A program made the translations under genes and the position numbers. DNA of 36,367 bases, from the NCBI GenBank assembly GCA_015501585.1, contig JADNRY010000597.1:1-36367 (forward strand). Direction: 5' to 3'. Positions 1 to 11,076 of the stretch are shown piece by piece. Under the pieces are notes generated by a model that was given only the letters and a program-made list of their open reading frames with translations, did no database searches and was not told the origin of the DNA. The stretch's first letter is position 1. Every line of letters starts with the position of its first letter. Source of the DNA: Rhodocollybia butyracea. Its lineage: Eukaryota > Basidiomycota > Agaricomycetes > Agaricales > Omphalotaceae.

Positions 1-865
1 CTATCCAATTACTCGAGAGGGCCAATTGCTCCACTCCCCTCCCCAGTGCAATGTCACTCTCCAATTACTCCAAGAGGGCCAATTTACTCCAACTCCCAAC
101 TCCCCTCTCCATCCCAAATGTCAACAACTCCAACTACTCCAAGAGGGCCAATTACTCCAACACCCCTCAGTGCCCAAATGTCAACCACTCCAACTACTGT
201 GACAGGCCAAGTACTCCAACTCCCCTCACCAGGCCAAATGTCACCTACTCCAACTACTCCAAGAGGGCCAATTACTCCAACACCCCTCAGTAGTCCAAAT
301 GTAAACCACTCCAACTACTCCAAGCTGGAAATCACAACTACTCCAATTACTCCGAGAGGGCCAATTGCTCCAACTCCCTCCCAGTGCAAATGTCAACTTC
401 TCCAATTACTCCAAGAGGGCAATTTACTCCAACTCCCCAACTCCCCTCTCCATCCAATGTCAACAACTCCAACTACTCCAAGAGGGCCAATTACTCCAAC
501 ACCCCTCAGTAGCCCAAATGTCAACCACTCCAACTACTGTGACAGGCCAAGTTACTCCAACTCCCCTCACCAGCCAAATGTCACCTATCCAACTACTCCA
601 AAGGGCCAATTACTCCAACACCCCTCAGTATTCCAAATGTAAACCACTCCAACTACTCCAAGCTGGAAATTGCAACTACTCCAATTACTCCCGAGAGGCC
701 AATTGCTCCAACTCCCCTCCCCAGTGCAAATGTCAACTTCTCCAATTACTCCAAGAGGGCCAATTTACTCCAACTCCCCAACTCTCCTCTCCATCCCAAA
801 TGTCAACAACTCCAACTACTCTGAGAGGGCCAATTACTCCAACACCCCTTTATGTGCATAGCTCA
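1..865. repeat. 61-bp minisatellite, block A
   Basis: Tandem copies of a C- and A-rich unit of about 61 bp. Each unit combines the words CAACTACTCCAACTACTCC, AGAGGGCCAATTACTCC and either CCCCTCAGTAGCCCAAATG or a variant ending CACCAGGCCAAATG. The copies are diverged and some are a few bases shorter. Because 61 is not a multiple of three, reading frames rotate from unit to unit, and all plus-strand frames give Thr/Pro-, Asn/Ser- or Leu/Gln-rich strings. I do not treat these as genes. The block runs off the left edge of the window. Confidence 0.93.
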
Positions 866-1464
866 AGTAAATAATTATAGCGCTGTAATTAAATGCCAGG
901 CATGGTCACGACGAATAAACTTGATCGCGTATTCCTTTCTTAGTAGTATTACCACTCATTAATCAAAAGCGAGAAACCAGAACACACAAGAGCACACGAG
1001 TCAAGGGGTTAAGCAATATTTCCAATCTACTGTATTGACATGGTACAGAACTATATAAAGGGTACTCAAGAACCGGAGTAGCAATAAGTAATAATCCAAG
1101 AGTAGAAAGGACAAGAACAGCCAAAAGAAGTACAAGAGATGAAAAGACAATGATGGATAGAAACGGAAGCGGCGGGATGGGCATAAATCATATGTATCAC
1201 TGCCTACAAATCAACAAAATTTTTTGTGGAAGTAGTAAAATTATTAATTTTACTATTTGCACCAAAATTTATGGTGATTTGCATGCAGTGTATGATTGTA
1301 AAATGATTGGGAATGGATCGGCGGTTCATAGAAAGTGTCAGTGAAGGAAAAAGTAAGACAGAAGCAAAGCGGAAGTGTGTCGGAACTGGAAAATGCGGAG
1401 GGAGCGGGTTATGTAACTGTAAGCGGCAAGCGTTGGCAGTCCGTATATGCCTAGGCATGACAAA
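866..1464. other. Non-satellite insert 1 in the minisatellite
   Basis: Single-copy-looking DNA that interrupts the 61-bp array. From about 965 it matches insert 2 (from about 3124) almost base for base, apart from a MITE at 1198-1290 and a 14-base indel near 1350. Both copies contain a TATA-like ACTATATAAAGGG (near 1050 and 3208), and both return to the minisatellite at the same word, CATGACAAAATGGCAACTAC. A solo LTR or a promoter fragment is possible, but no ends are recognisable. No convincing gene is present. Confidence 0.7.
1198..1290. mobile_element. 93-bp foldback MITE, CACTA-like ends, TAT duplication
   Basis: The element begins CACTGCCTACAAATC and ends with GATTTGCATGCAGTG, so its termini are inverted repeats. 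The similarity continues without gaps to the centre (AGTAAAATTA mirrored by TAATTTTACT), making it an almost complete palindrome. The trinucleotide TAT stands on both sides (1195-1197 and 1291-1293). The paralogous insert 2 has the same flanks with one TAT and no element near 3350, which is an empty site. CACTG-type ends with a 3-bp target duplication fit the CACTA/EnSpm superfamily; the family assignment is inference. Confidence 0.85.
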
Positions 1465-2680
1465 ATGGCAACTACTCCAACTACTCCAACTACGCCAGCA
1501 CCCCTCAGTAGCCCAAATTGCAACTACTTCAATTCCTCTGACAGGGCCAATTGCTCCAACTCCCCTCACCAGGCCAATTGTCAACTACTCCAAACTACTC
1601 CAAGTGGGCCAATTACTCCAACTCCCCTCAGTAGCCTAAATGGCAACTACTCCAACTACTCCAATTACTCCAACAAGGTCAATTGCTCTAACTCCCCTCC
1701 CTCACCTAAATGTCAACCCCTCCAACTACTCCGAGAGGGCAAACTACTCCAACTACTCCAGCACCTCTCAGTAGCCCAACCGGCAACACTCCAACTATTC
1801 TGACAGGGGCAATTGCTCCAACTCCCCTCACCAGGTCAATTGTCAACTACTCCAACTACTCCAAGTGGGCCAATTACTCCAACACCCCTCAGTAGCCCAA
1901 ATGGCAACTACTCCAACTACTCCAACTGTAGCACCCCTCAGTAGCCCAAATTGCAACTACTCCAATTCCTCCGACAGGGCCAATTGCTCCAACTCTCCTC
2001 ACCAGCCTAAATGTCAAGTACTCCAACTATTCCGTCAGGGCCAATTACTCCAACTCCCCTCAGTAGCCTAAATGGCAACTACTCCAACTACTCAAACTAC
2101 TCCAGCACCCCTCAGTAGCCCAAATTGCAACTACTCCAATTCCTCCGACAGGGCCAATCACTCCAACTCCCCTCCACAGCCCAAATGTCACTACTCCAAC
2201 AGGGCCAATTACTTGAACTCCCCTCAGTAGTTTAAATGGCAACTACTCCAACTACTCCAAATACTCCAGCACCCCTCAGTAGCCCAAATGGCAACACTCC
2301 AACTACTCTGACAGGGCCGGGTACTCCAACTCCCCTCACCAGGCCAATTGTCAACTACTCCAACTACTCCAAGTGGGCCAATTACTCCAACACCCCTCAG
2401 TAGCCCAAATGGCAACTACTCCAACTACTCCAGCACCCCTCAGTAGCCCAAATTGAAAACTATTCCAATTCCTCTGAACAGGGCCAATTGCTCCAACTCC
2501 CCTCACCAGCCCAAATGTCAACTACTCCAACTACTCTGACAGGGCCAATTACTCCAACTCCTCTCCCCAGCCCAAATGTCAACTACTCCAACTCCCCAAC
2601 TCCCCTCTCCAGCCCAAATGTCAACAACTCCAAACTACTCTGAGAGGGCCAAATACTCCAACACCCCTTAGTAGCCCAAA
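1465..2680. repeat. 61-bp minisatellite, block B
   Basis: This continues the 61-bp array. Here units ending in AGTAGCCCAAATGGC or AGTAGCCCAAATTGC prevail, and CCGACAGGGCCAATTGCTCC variants are frequent. Copies alternate between subtypes, suggesting that pairs of units were amplified together. There is no coding evidence. Confidence 0.92.
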
Positions 2681-3514
2681 TCTGTAAGGATCTAGGCAGA
2701 ATCCTTTGAGCGCGGGTTACAAAACCTGGAAACCAAAGTGCGGATATGCTCTGTACTGCCGTCGTTCAGCCGAACTGGGAAAGTTGGTTTGAGATGTGAA
2801 AGGATGTGAGTGTAGAACAGTTCCGAAGTGCCTATGGGATGTAAGACTTGCTTTGGGATCCTTCAAGGGACTAATATAAGGACGGCAGGTCCGTACAGGC
2901 AATAGAATGAACTTGGCGAGTAAGCCTGAGAGTAGATGAGTTTCCGACTCAAAGGGTAGGACCCACTAAGTGCAAGCGGCTTTGATAGCAATATGAGTGG
3001 AAGCGGAAGGTCAAGCGGTAGCTGACCTGATGCGGCGCAAACAGAGCGGAACCAAATAGATGAGAGTAGATTGCAGAAGTTGTGAAAACAATGGAGTGAA
3101 GAAATAGAGTTAAAGAAACAGATAAAGCGAGAAACCAGAACACAGAAGAGCACACGAGTCAAGGGTTAAGCAATATTTTCAATCTACTGTACTTGACATG
3201 GTACAGAACTATATAAAGGGTACTCAAGGACCGGAGTAGCAATAAGTAATAACCCGAGAGTAGAAAAGACAAGAACAGCCAAAAGAAGTACAAGGGATGA
3301 AAAGACAATGATGGATAGAAACGGAAGCGGCGGGATGGGCATAAATCATATGTATGATTGTAAAATTGATTGGGAATGGATTGGCGGTTCATAGAAAGTG
3401 TCAGTGAAGGAAAAAAAGCGGAAGTGTATCGGAACCAGAAATGCAGCGGGAGCGGGTTATGTAACTGTAAGCGGCAAGCGTTGGCAGTCTGTATATGCCT
3501 AGGGCATGACAAAA
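2681..3514. other. Non-satellite insert 2 in the minisatellite
   Basis: Unique-looking DNA from 2681 to about 3123, then a segment (3124-3514) that duplicates 965-1464 of insert 1 without its MITE. The left parts of the two inserts (866-964 and 2681-3123) do not match. The two copies may therefore be one duplicated sequence with a truncated left end in one copy. No gene is supported; open frames here are short and lack family features. Confidence 0.7.
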
Positions 3515-5270
3515 TGGCAACTACTCCAACTACTCCAACTACGCCAGCATTCCAACAGGGCCAATTACTCCAAACTCCCCTCAGTAGCCTAAATGGCAAC
3601 TACTCCAACTACTCAAACTACTCCAGCACCCTCAGTGGCCCAAATTGCAACTACTCCAATTCCTCCAACAGGGCCAATTGCTCCAACTCCCCTCACCAGG
3701 TCAATTGTCAACTACTCCAACTACTCCAAGTGGGCCAATTACTCCAACTCCCCTCAGTAGCCTAAATGGCAACTACTCCAACTACTCCAACTACTCCAGC
3801 ACCCCTCAGTAGCCCAAATTACAACTACTCCAATTCCTCCGACAGGGCCAATTGCTCCAACTCCCCTCCCCAGCCCAAATGTCAACTACTCCAATTACTC
3901 CAAGAGGCCAATTTACTCCAACTCCCCAACTCCCCTCTCCAGCCCAAATGTCAACAACTCCAACTGCTCTGAGAGGGCCAATCACTCCAACACCCCTTAG
4001 TAGCCGTAATGGCAACTACTCCAACTACTCCAACTATTCCAGCACCCCTCAGTAGCCCAAATTGCAACTACTCCAATTCCTCCAACAGGGCCACTTGCTC
4101 CAACTCCCCTCCCCAGCCCAAATGTCAACTACTCCAACTACTCCGACAGGGCCAATTACTACAACTCCCCAAATGGCAACTACTCCAATTACTCCAATTA
4201 CTCCAGCACCCCTCAGTAGCCCAAATTGCAACTACTCCAACTACTCCGACAGGGCCAATTACTCCAACTCCCTCAGTAGCCTAAATGGCAACTACTCCCA
4301 CTACTCCGACAGGGCCAATTACTCCAACTCCCCTCAGTAGCCTAAATGGCAACTACTCCAACTACTCCACAAGGGCCAATTACTCCAACTCCTGAACTCC
4401 CCTCCCCAACCCAAATGTCAACAACTCCAACCACTCCGAAAGGGCCAATTACTCCAACACCCCTCAGTAGCCCAAATGTCAACTACTCCAACTACTCCGA
4501 CAGGGCCAATTACTCCAACTCCCCTCAGTAGCCTAAATGGCAACTACTCCAACTACTCCACAAGGGCCAATTACTCCAACTCCTGAACTTCCCTCCCCAA
4601 CCCAAATGTCAACAACTCCAACCACTCCGAAAGGGCCAATTACTCCAACACCCCTCAGTAGCCCAAATCTCAACCACTCCTTGAACTACTCCAACAGGGC
4701 CAATTCCTCCAACTCCCCTCACCAGGTCAAATGTCAACTACTCCAACTACTCTGGCAGGGCCAATTATTCCAACTCCCCTCACCAGGCCAAATGTCAACC
4801 AATTCCGACTAGTCCAACAGGGCCAATCAGCCCAAATGTCAACTACTCCAACTACTCTGCCAGGGCCAATTACTCCAACACCCCTCAGTAGCCCAAATGT
4901 CAACCACTCCAACTACTCCAACAGGGCCAATCATTCCAACTCCCCTCACCAGGCTAAAATGGCCAACTACTCCAACTACTCCAACAGGGCCAATTACTCC
5001 AACTCGCTCACCAGGCCAAATGTCAACCACTCCAACTACTCCAACAGGGCCCATTATTCCAACTCCCCTCACCAGGCCAAATGTCAACTACTCCAACCCC
5101 CCTCCTCAGCCCAAATGCCAACTACTCCAACTACTCCAACAGGGCCAATTACTCCCTTCTCCCCAGCCTCAATGACAACTACCTCAACTACTCCCACATT
5201 GCCAATTACTCCACCTCCAGTCCCACACCCAAATACCAACTGCTCCAACTTCTCTGACAGCATCAATTAA
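3515..5270. repeat. 61-bp minisatellite, block C
   Basis: The longest block. Spacing of the CAAATG word is regular, for example 4894, 5017 and 5078 (two units, then one, at about 61 bp each). Near-identical double units occur at 4346-4531 and 4537-4690. The array decays after about 5150 and stops near 5270. All three blocks together hold roughly 60 units. Confidence 0.93.
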
Positions 5271-5287
5271 TCTAACTTCTCTCCATA

Positions 5288-5405
5288 TTTTCCCTTTAAG
5301 TTTCCTAAGTTCTGCCTTTAAGTTTCCTAAGTTTTTGCCTTTAAGTTTCCTAAGTTTTCCCTTTAAGTTTCCTAAGTTTTCCCTTTAAGTTTCCTAAGTC
5401 ATTCC
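5288..5405. repeat. 22-23 bp tandem repeat
   Basis: Five copies of CTTTAAGTTTCCTAAGTTTT with a 2-3 base linker. Single diverged copies of the core CCTAAGT are scattered to about 6150, which suggests an older, wider array. Confidence 0.9.
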
Positions 5406-6610
5406 CCTTGTGTTCTATAAGGTTCTCCCTCAATTTCCCTTCAAGTTTGTTAATTTCTTGATTTAATTTACTCTATATCCTTTTTCAGTCTTCCCTTTAT
5501 ATTCTCAAAGTTTTTGCTTTCTGTTTTGTAAACTTTTCTTTCCTTCTTCCTAAGTTTTCCTATTATTTTTCCTCTGTTTACCCTTTGAATTATCTTTATT
5601 CCAGCGCTTATTATATCTTTTTGGAATTTTCCAGTCTCCTCTGTTTCATTTAAACATTTCCTTACTTTTTCATTATTATTTGCTTTGTTCTTCAACTTAT
5701 TGAAAGATTTTATAAACCCTATTTTCCTATGTTTTTCATATCTTTTAAACTAGGTGCCGTCTCAAATTTAATTGTGATTCTTCTCTTATGTGACTCCATC
5801 ACACAATCTGATTTTCCTAAGTTTTAACCTTGTTGATATGGATTATGATTTACTAGGGGAATTCTTTCTTTAAATTGTTTCCCCTTGGATTTCCCTTTGT
5901 TTTTCCCCTATCTCATCTAATTACTCCCTATACATTTCCTAAGGTTCCTCCCTTATGGTTGCCATCTTCAAATCTTATTGAATACTCAAATTTCCATATG
6001 CTTTTGATAAGTCATACCTTTGAATAATCAATGTTTGCCCCTTCATATCTAAAACATATGAGATAAATCCTTTTCCTAAGTGCTGCATAGAGACTTCCTT
6101 TGTAACTCAACTAATGATAATCTTATATAATGCATCATTTCCCTAAGTTTACTACAATGATTCAATAAACTGCTCATCTTATTGATCTGTCATTTTTCGA
6201 CAGTTTTTGATCTGAATTACATAAGTGGGGCTAACTTAGGGAACCCTGCACGCAGTGATAGTAAGAAGACAAAAAAAATGCCTAAGTCTGATGGTCATGT
6301 GTTAACTTATGACAAATCATTCAGCTCGCATGTTCTCGCTCCTTCACCATCGTCTCTGGGATTCCCTGCTGTGTTGCCAACAAATCTATCCACCATTAGT
6401 CTTTCTTTATTACCCATTTGTTTTGTTTATTTTCTCACTGTAACTGTCTTTCTCGAGAGGCCGAGCTTGGACATGGTTAAATAGCACAGTTACAGGCAGC
6501 TGCCACCTTTCTCGAGGTTCTTTGGAACTGGTCATGATAGAGCGTTGCATTGTTACTCCTTCTTACTGTTCCTCTCTGCCTCTTTAACTCTTTAATCTTG
6601 TCTCAGCAAC
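5406..6610. other. AT-rich stretch without a supported gene
   Basis: T-rich DNA with dispersed TTTCCTAAGTT words. A 100-codon open frame at 6182-6484 on the plus strand starts at a non-ATG codon and shows no family signature; I leave it uncalled. No RNA gene or element end was seen. Confidence 0.6.
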
Positions 6611-8135
6611 TCCCCATACTGTCTGTCCCACTTAGGTGAGTTTTGGTGTTCTTGTCATATCTCCTTCAGTTTTCACTCAATTTCTTCGATGTAGAGCTCA
6701 TTTAGATCCCCTAGGGACCCTCTCCCCACCGCTTCAATATTGTTTGAATAGCTCCCCATCATGGTTACTGTCCCCAGGTCAGTCTCACTTAGGTGATTTT
6801 CGCTGTTTTTGCCATAATTCCATCAGTTCTTATTCAATTTCTTTCGTCCAGGGCTCGTTTAGATCCCCTAGGTACCCCCTCACTATCGCCCTACTCACGC
6901 TAGAGCAATTCCCAACTTTTTCCATCTCTCTCTCGTCATATAGGTGATTTTCAATGTTTTTGCCATAACTTCTTCAATTTTCACTCAATTTTTCCGAGGT
7001 AGGGCCCGTTCACATTCGCTTAGGACCTCTCCATGCTCCTCCACTCACTTCCTGGTCACTTTCCATCTTGTTCATCTCCCCCTGGTCAGTCTCACTTAGG
7101 TGATTTTCGCTGTATTTGCCATATTTCCATCAGTTCCCATTCAATTTCTTTTGTCCAGGGCTCGTTTAGATCCCTCGGTACCCCCTCACTATCGCCCTAC
7201 TCACGCTAGAGCAATTCCCAACTTTTTCCATCTCTCTCTCGTCATATAGGTGATTTTCAATGTTTTTGCCATAACTCCTTCAATTTTCACTCAATTTTTC
7301 CGAGGTAGGGCCCGTTCACATTCGCTTAGGACCCTCTCCATGCTCATCCACTCACTTCTTGATCACCTTTCATCTTGGTCATCTCCCCCTGGTCAGTCTC
7401 ACTTAGGTGATTTTCGCTGTTTTTGCCATATTTCCCTCAGTTCTTATTCAATTTCTTTCGTCCAGGGCTCGTTTAGATCCCCTAGGTACCCCCTCACTAT
7501 CGCCTTACTCACGCCAGAGCAATTCCCAACTTTTTCCATCTCTCTCTCGTCATATAGGTGATTTTCAATGTTTTTGCCATAACTCCTTCAATTCTCACTC
7601 AATTTTTCCGAGGTAGGGCCCGTTCACATTCGCTTAGGACCCTCTCCATGCTCCTCTACTCAGTTCTTGGTCACCTTCCATCTTGGTCATCTCCCCCTGG
7701 TCAGTCTTACTTAGGTGATTTTCGCTGTTTTTTGCCATAATTCCATCAGTTTCTTATTCAATTTCTTTGTTATAGGGCTCGTTTAGATCCCCTAGGTACC
7801 CCCTCACTATCGCCTTACTCACGCTAGAGCAATTCCCAACTTTTTCCATCTCTCTCTCGTCATATAGGTGATTTTCAATGTTTTTGCCATAACTCCTTCA
7901 ATTTTCACTCAATTTTTCCGAGGTAGGGCCCATTCACATTCACTTAGGACCTCTCCATGCTCCCCCACTCACTTCTTGGTCACTTTCCATCTTGGTCATC
8001 TCACCCTGGTCAGTCTCATTTAGGTGGTTTTTCCTGTTTTTGCCATATTCCCTCAGTTTTCATTCCATTTCTTTGTTATAGGGCTCGTTTAGATTCCCTA
8101 GGTACCCCCTTACTATTGCTGTACTCACGCTAAAC
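6611..8135. repeat. About 154-bp satellite in 308-bp dimers
   Basis: The word CACTTAGGTGATTTTCGCTG or a close variant recurs at 6629, 6786, 7092, 7400, 7709 and 8017. A second subtype, CATATAGGTGATTTTCAATG, lies midway near 6937, 7247, 7556 and 7864. The basic unit is therefore about 154 bp (range about 152-157), and from 6786 two subtypes alternate as a 306-309 bp higher-order repeat. The two halves share TTTTTGCCATA and TTCACTCAATTT-like words, so they descend from one monomer. Open frames in the array shift with indels and do not look coding. Confidence 0.92.
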
Positions 8136-8912
8136 TTTGCTATTATCTTATGTTATTATCATTTATTTTGTACTTTGTTTGTATACAAATTACATCATTT
8201 GAACACTTAGTTGTTGTGACTTGAATGTTCTTGAAGTAATATGTTGCCTACTCACAGGTGGCTTGAGATTGACTTGGACTACTCTAGCTGAGTTCAGGCT
8301 GACTTGAGACTGACTTGAGTTGCCTTGAAGTTGCTCAAGTTACCCAAGTTGGCTTGAAGTTGGCTTGAAGCTGGTTTGAAGTTGGTTTGAAGTTGGCTTC
8401 AGTGGATTGAAATAGATCAACCTTGCATTGAGTGCTGTATGGCCCCCAATGACCATTGGGGCCATACAGCCCTCAGGCTGGCTGAAGGGTCATCCAGGTT
8501 GGCTCAACTCTCCTTGAGTAAAGGGGGTATTTTCCTGATGTAACTTGAGCAAAATTATAGCATATATATACCATTACTTTTTTGCATGTTGCTTATATAT
8601 ATTACAAGCAAGGAATGACATATAGGAGCTAGATATCTACATTTGCTAAACATATATATCTCACAATTATGGCACATTATATGTAAAAAATCAAAAATCT
8701 ACTTCTCATAAGTTCAGCAAAATTTATAGCAGACATTTTGCATAACTTTTCCATACATCTTACAATTAATAGAAAAACATATATGCATTATTTATATATG
8801 TTTGCTCAGCATACATATTTCATACTTCTTGCTCCTTATAAAGAAGAAACCAAAAAGCGGCTTCTCATAAGTTCAGCAAAATTATAGCAGATGTTTTGAA
8901 TAATGTTTCTGT
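8136..8912. other. AT-rich spacer with short repeats
   Basis: Three kinds of simple structure occur. First, 8265-8400 has irregular CTTGAAGTTGG-like repeats. Second, there is a strong hairpin at 8434-8470. Third, two diverged copies of CTTCTCATAAGTTCAGCAAA followed by an ATAGCAGA word lie near 8702 and 8861, in a region rich in ATATAT. No gene is supported. Confidence 0.6.
8434..8470. repeat. Strong palindrome/hairpin
   Basis: The left arm GCTGTATGGCCCC plus AATG pairs with the right arm CATTGGGGCCATACAGC, with one extra C in the left arm and a two-base loop. About 17 pairs form, many of them G-C, so it could extrude as a cruciform or fold in RNA. No function is evident. Confidence 0.85.
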
Positions 8913-9227
8913 ATGTCTTTTAAATCATGTGAACCTGCATCCAGTGATATTGTCGTGCCTGTTCATCCTGGAAAACGTTTTGGTGAGGAGTTTGTCTTCG
9001 AAGGGTATCTTCAAAAGGGTAAATGGCTGATTATGGGCCCTAGGGAATTCCAATTCTTAGCTATCTTAAACGCGGAATTGGTCATGTCAAAGAGTATTTT
9101 GTATAAAAAGGGCATGGTTACATACCATGATACCATGAGTCCAGTACAAATTTGTACAGATATAATTACATGGTGGTTCAAGAACAAAAGTGACGAAATT
9201 GCCGTTTTGCAAACCGCGGCATGTTGA
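8913..9227 (+). other. Orphan open frame, possible gene fragment
   Basis: A 104-codon frame without internal stops. It starts at a non-ATG codon, and its last codons lie inside the direct repeat that recurs at 11077-11180. The middle reads like real protein (GKRFGEEFVFEGYLQKGKW and LYKKGMVTYHDTMSP), but I recognise no family and see no splice sites that would extend it. It could be an exon of a gene broken by the neighbouring element, or chance. Confidence 0.2.
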
Positions 9228-9280
9228 AGCTGCACATGGACAGATTTTAGAGTCCAAAAAGGAAGTTATGCGTCATGCGT
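9172..9280. repeat. Left copy of a roughly 105-bp direct repeat, including a TIR-like end
   Basis: This matches 11077-11180 in direct orientation (GGTTCA, GAACAAAAG, GGCAT.TTGAA, GGACAGATTTTA, AGTTATGCGTCAT). Its right part, from CACATGGACAG at 9233, is also the inverted match of 11187-11234. The gene at 9504-11062 is therefore bracketed by both direct and inverted copies. Confidence 0.85.
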
Positions 9281-9503
9281 CTTCTGGAATTAAATTACTC
9301 TTACACTACCAAATGCTGATAAAAAGGACAATGTTTGCATGAAAAAACGAACGGAAGGAAGAAATGTTTGCGAACAAATGCAAAAGAAAACACAGCGTTG
9401 TAAACTAAACCAGTACCGAGGACGAAAATCACCAAATAATCCTCATTCTTCTTTTGCTTTTACTAGTATTACGCCCAAGTGAAAGATCCCATTATTCCCA
9501 ACT

Positions 9504-11062
9504 TCACAACCTACGACGCTTTTCGGGAAGATCATCTTCTACGTCAGAGATGTTGATCACCCTCAGCTTGCGTTTTGAAGTATGGGTTTCATCTTCCGTG
9601 TCAGAGATATCTATCACCTCCGATGGACTGGTTTCATCTTCTGTGTCAGCAATATAGATCACCTCAACTTGGCTGGAGGAGCGACCTTCGACTTCTAAAC
9701 AATGCAAGTTAATCATGAAACTGGCCACAAAGATAAGGGATCATAGGGACCTGGCGAAGGTAGGAATGGCTCTGGCTCCGACTCATCATCCGAGAGGTCA
9801 ATTACATCCACGTTGTTGCACGCTGTTATCATTTAGTTGATTATTCAAAGGGTATAAATATGGATAACTTACCAGCGACGGCGGGTTTTGTGGGATTTCT
9901 GGAATATTTGAACAGTGAGCAAATGTATGCTGACATTGCGATGTAACATTCTGGCTTTTTGGCGAGACCGTAGTATACAAGTTGACGCGCTGGTATTGTG
10001 TCGTTGCAGTCTATCATACGGCTAGAGGGAAGCGAAAGCTGCAGCCAGAGATCTTCACTCGCAAACGGGACTACTTGGTCGATTCGAGCTTTGGGGTGCT
10101 TGGACATAGGGCGAACATACCAAACCGGGATGCCTGAGTAAAAGAGCATGTCAAGTTCACTCAACAAATTCTCTGCTCTAGAAGTTTCAATGATGAAGGC
10201 CCCAACAATATCTATCGGCTCGTAAATTCTTCTTTGGGCTTTGGCGTCCTTGATTCTATTTTGCCATTCAGGCCCTAACCAATCATTACATGCATTCAAC
10301 TCCAGGATGTGTCGCTGAAGACATGCACACAAAGGAAGTGTTTTTATCAACTTGCTGGAGAGGTAAGAGATCCAGCAAGCGTTTTATTTGAATGGACCCT
10401 GAAAGAAGATACTTGTTGCGCCCAGAATACCATAAGGGTACGTCTTTGAGGACGGCATTTGCTAATGCCTCCTTTACCCAAACAACACATGCCGTTGGAG
10501 GATTTTTGGAAGGGACAATCAGCTGGAATCACCCAAGCGTAGTATAACTTGTGCTGGGGATCCAGTAAACGGGTTTTGATAACAGCCAAATGAGATGCTT
10601 TTGATGAAAAGGGCTGTGGGTACAGAAGGGATCATGACATCCGAAGTGGTTACCTTGCCTCATATGCACACGGCACTCTGTGATTGGAGAAAAATACAAG
10701 ACATCTGCATTGGGGATGTGACCAGTAAATCTCCAGGTAGTATATTCCCTACTTGTCCATCGATGCTCTGAAGGGCTATGATATACTTAAGCCAAGACCT
10801 GTGACGAAAAGAAGACGGACTTACCAAAGGAACTGTAAGTTACTGGAGACAGTCTGTCCTTGGTACTGCCGCGGAAATCATTGTAACTATCATTGGTGCT
10901 GCCTTCAGGGTCGGTGCTAAGTTCAGCATTGTTGTTATCGTCATTTCGAGTATAAGGTTTAAAAAAAGGGTGGTTGGAGGGATACTTGCGGCCAATCACG
11001 GGATGGTCGAGAGGTTTGAGGGACTTGGGACGCGGCTTATACAGCTCCTTTATTCGAGCCAT
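9504..11062 (-). CDS. Hypothetical protein with a C-terminal array of SUMO-interacting-like motifs
   Basis: I do not recognise the body of the protein. Five exons fit with matched phases: 11062-10825, 10785-10654, 10597-9873, 9822-9751 and 9694-9504. The introns are 39, 56, 50 and 56 bp, two with GTAAGT donors. The predicted length is about 452 residues, starting MARIKELYKPRPK. The last two exons carry four short hydrophobic-plus-acidic motifs, VIDLSDDE, VIYIADTEDE, VIDISDTEDE and VINISDVEDD, then a basic end (PEKRRRL). Known SIMs have this pattern of V/I-x-I/L next to acidic residues, so SUMO binding in the nucleus is a reasonable inference. One base appears to be missing near 10350 in exon 3, so this copy may be disabled unless the assembly is wrong. 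It lies wholly inside the candidate TIR element. Confidence 0.65.
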
Positions 11063-11076
11063 TGATGGAAAGTTGT

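Noticed and set aside
1050..3225. TATA boxes in the inserts as promoters of genes in the minisatellite
   Set aside because: No supported coding region or intron lies downstream in either copy.
46..5270. Many open frames of 60-200 codons in the minisatellite
   Set aside because: They follow from a 61-bp unit with few stops, shift frame with unit length and indels, occur on both strands, and carry no start or splice context.
5468..5695. Lys/Glu-rich minus-strand frame
   Set aside because: A shadow of T-rich low-complexity DNA; composition alone explains it.
6182..6484. 100-codon plus-strand frame with a hydrophobic stretch
   Set aside because: Non-ATG start, no splice sites or family signature, flanked by repeats.
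6636..7740. Plus-strand frames of about 60-100 codons in the 308-bp satellite
   Set aside because: They recur with the repeat, break at indels and have no domain.
10786..10824. Intron 1 of the SIM gene ending at the more distal TAG (49 bp)
   Set aside because: It leads to an early stop in exon 2, while the 39-bp intron gives a continuous, protein-like frame.
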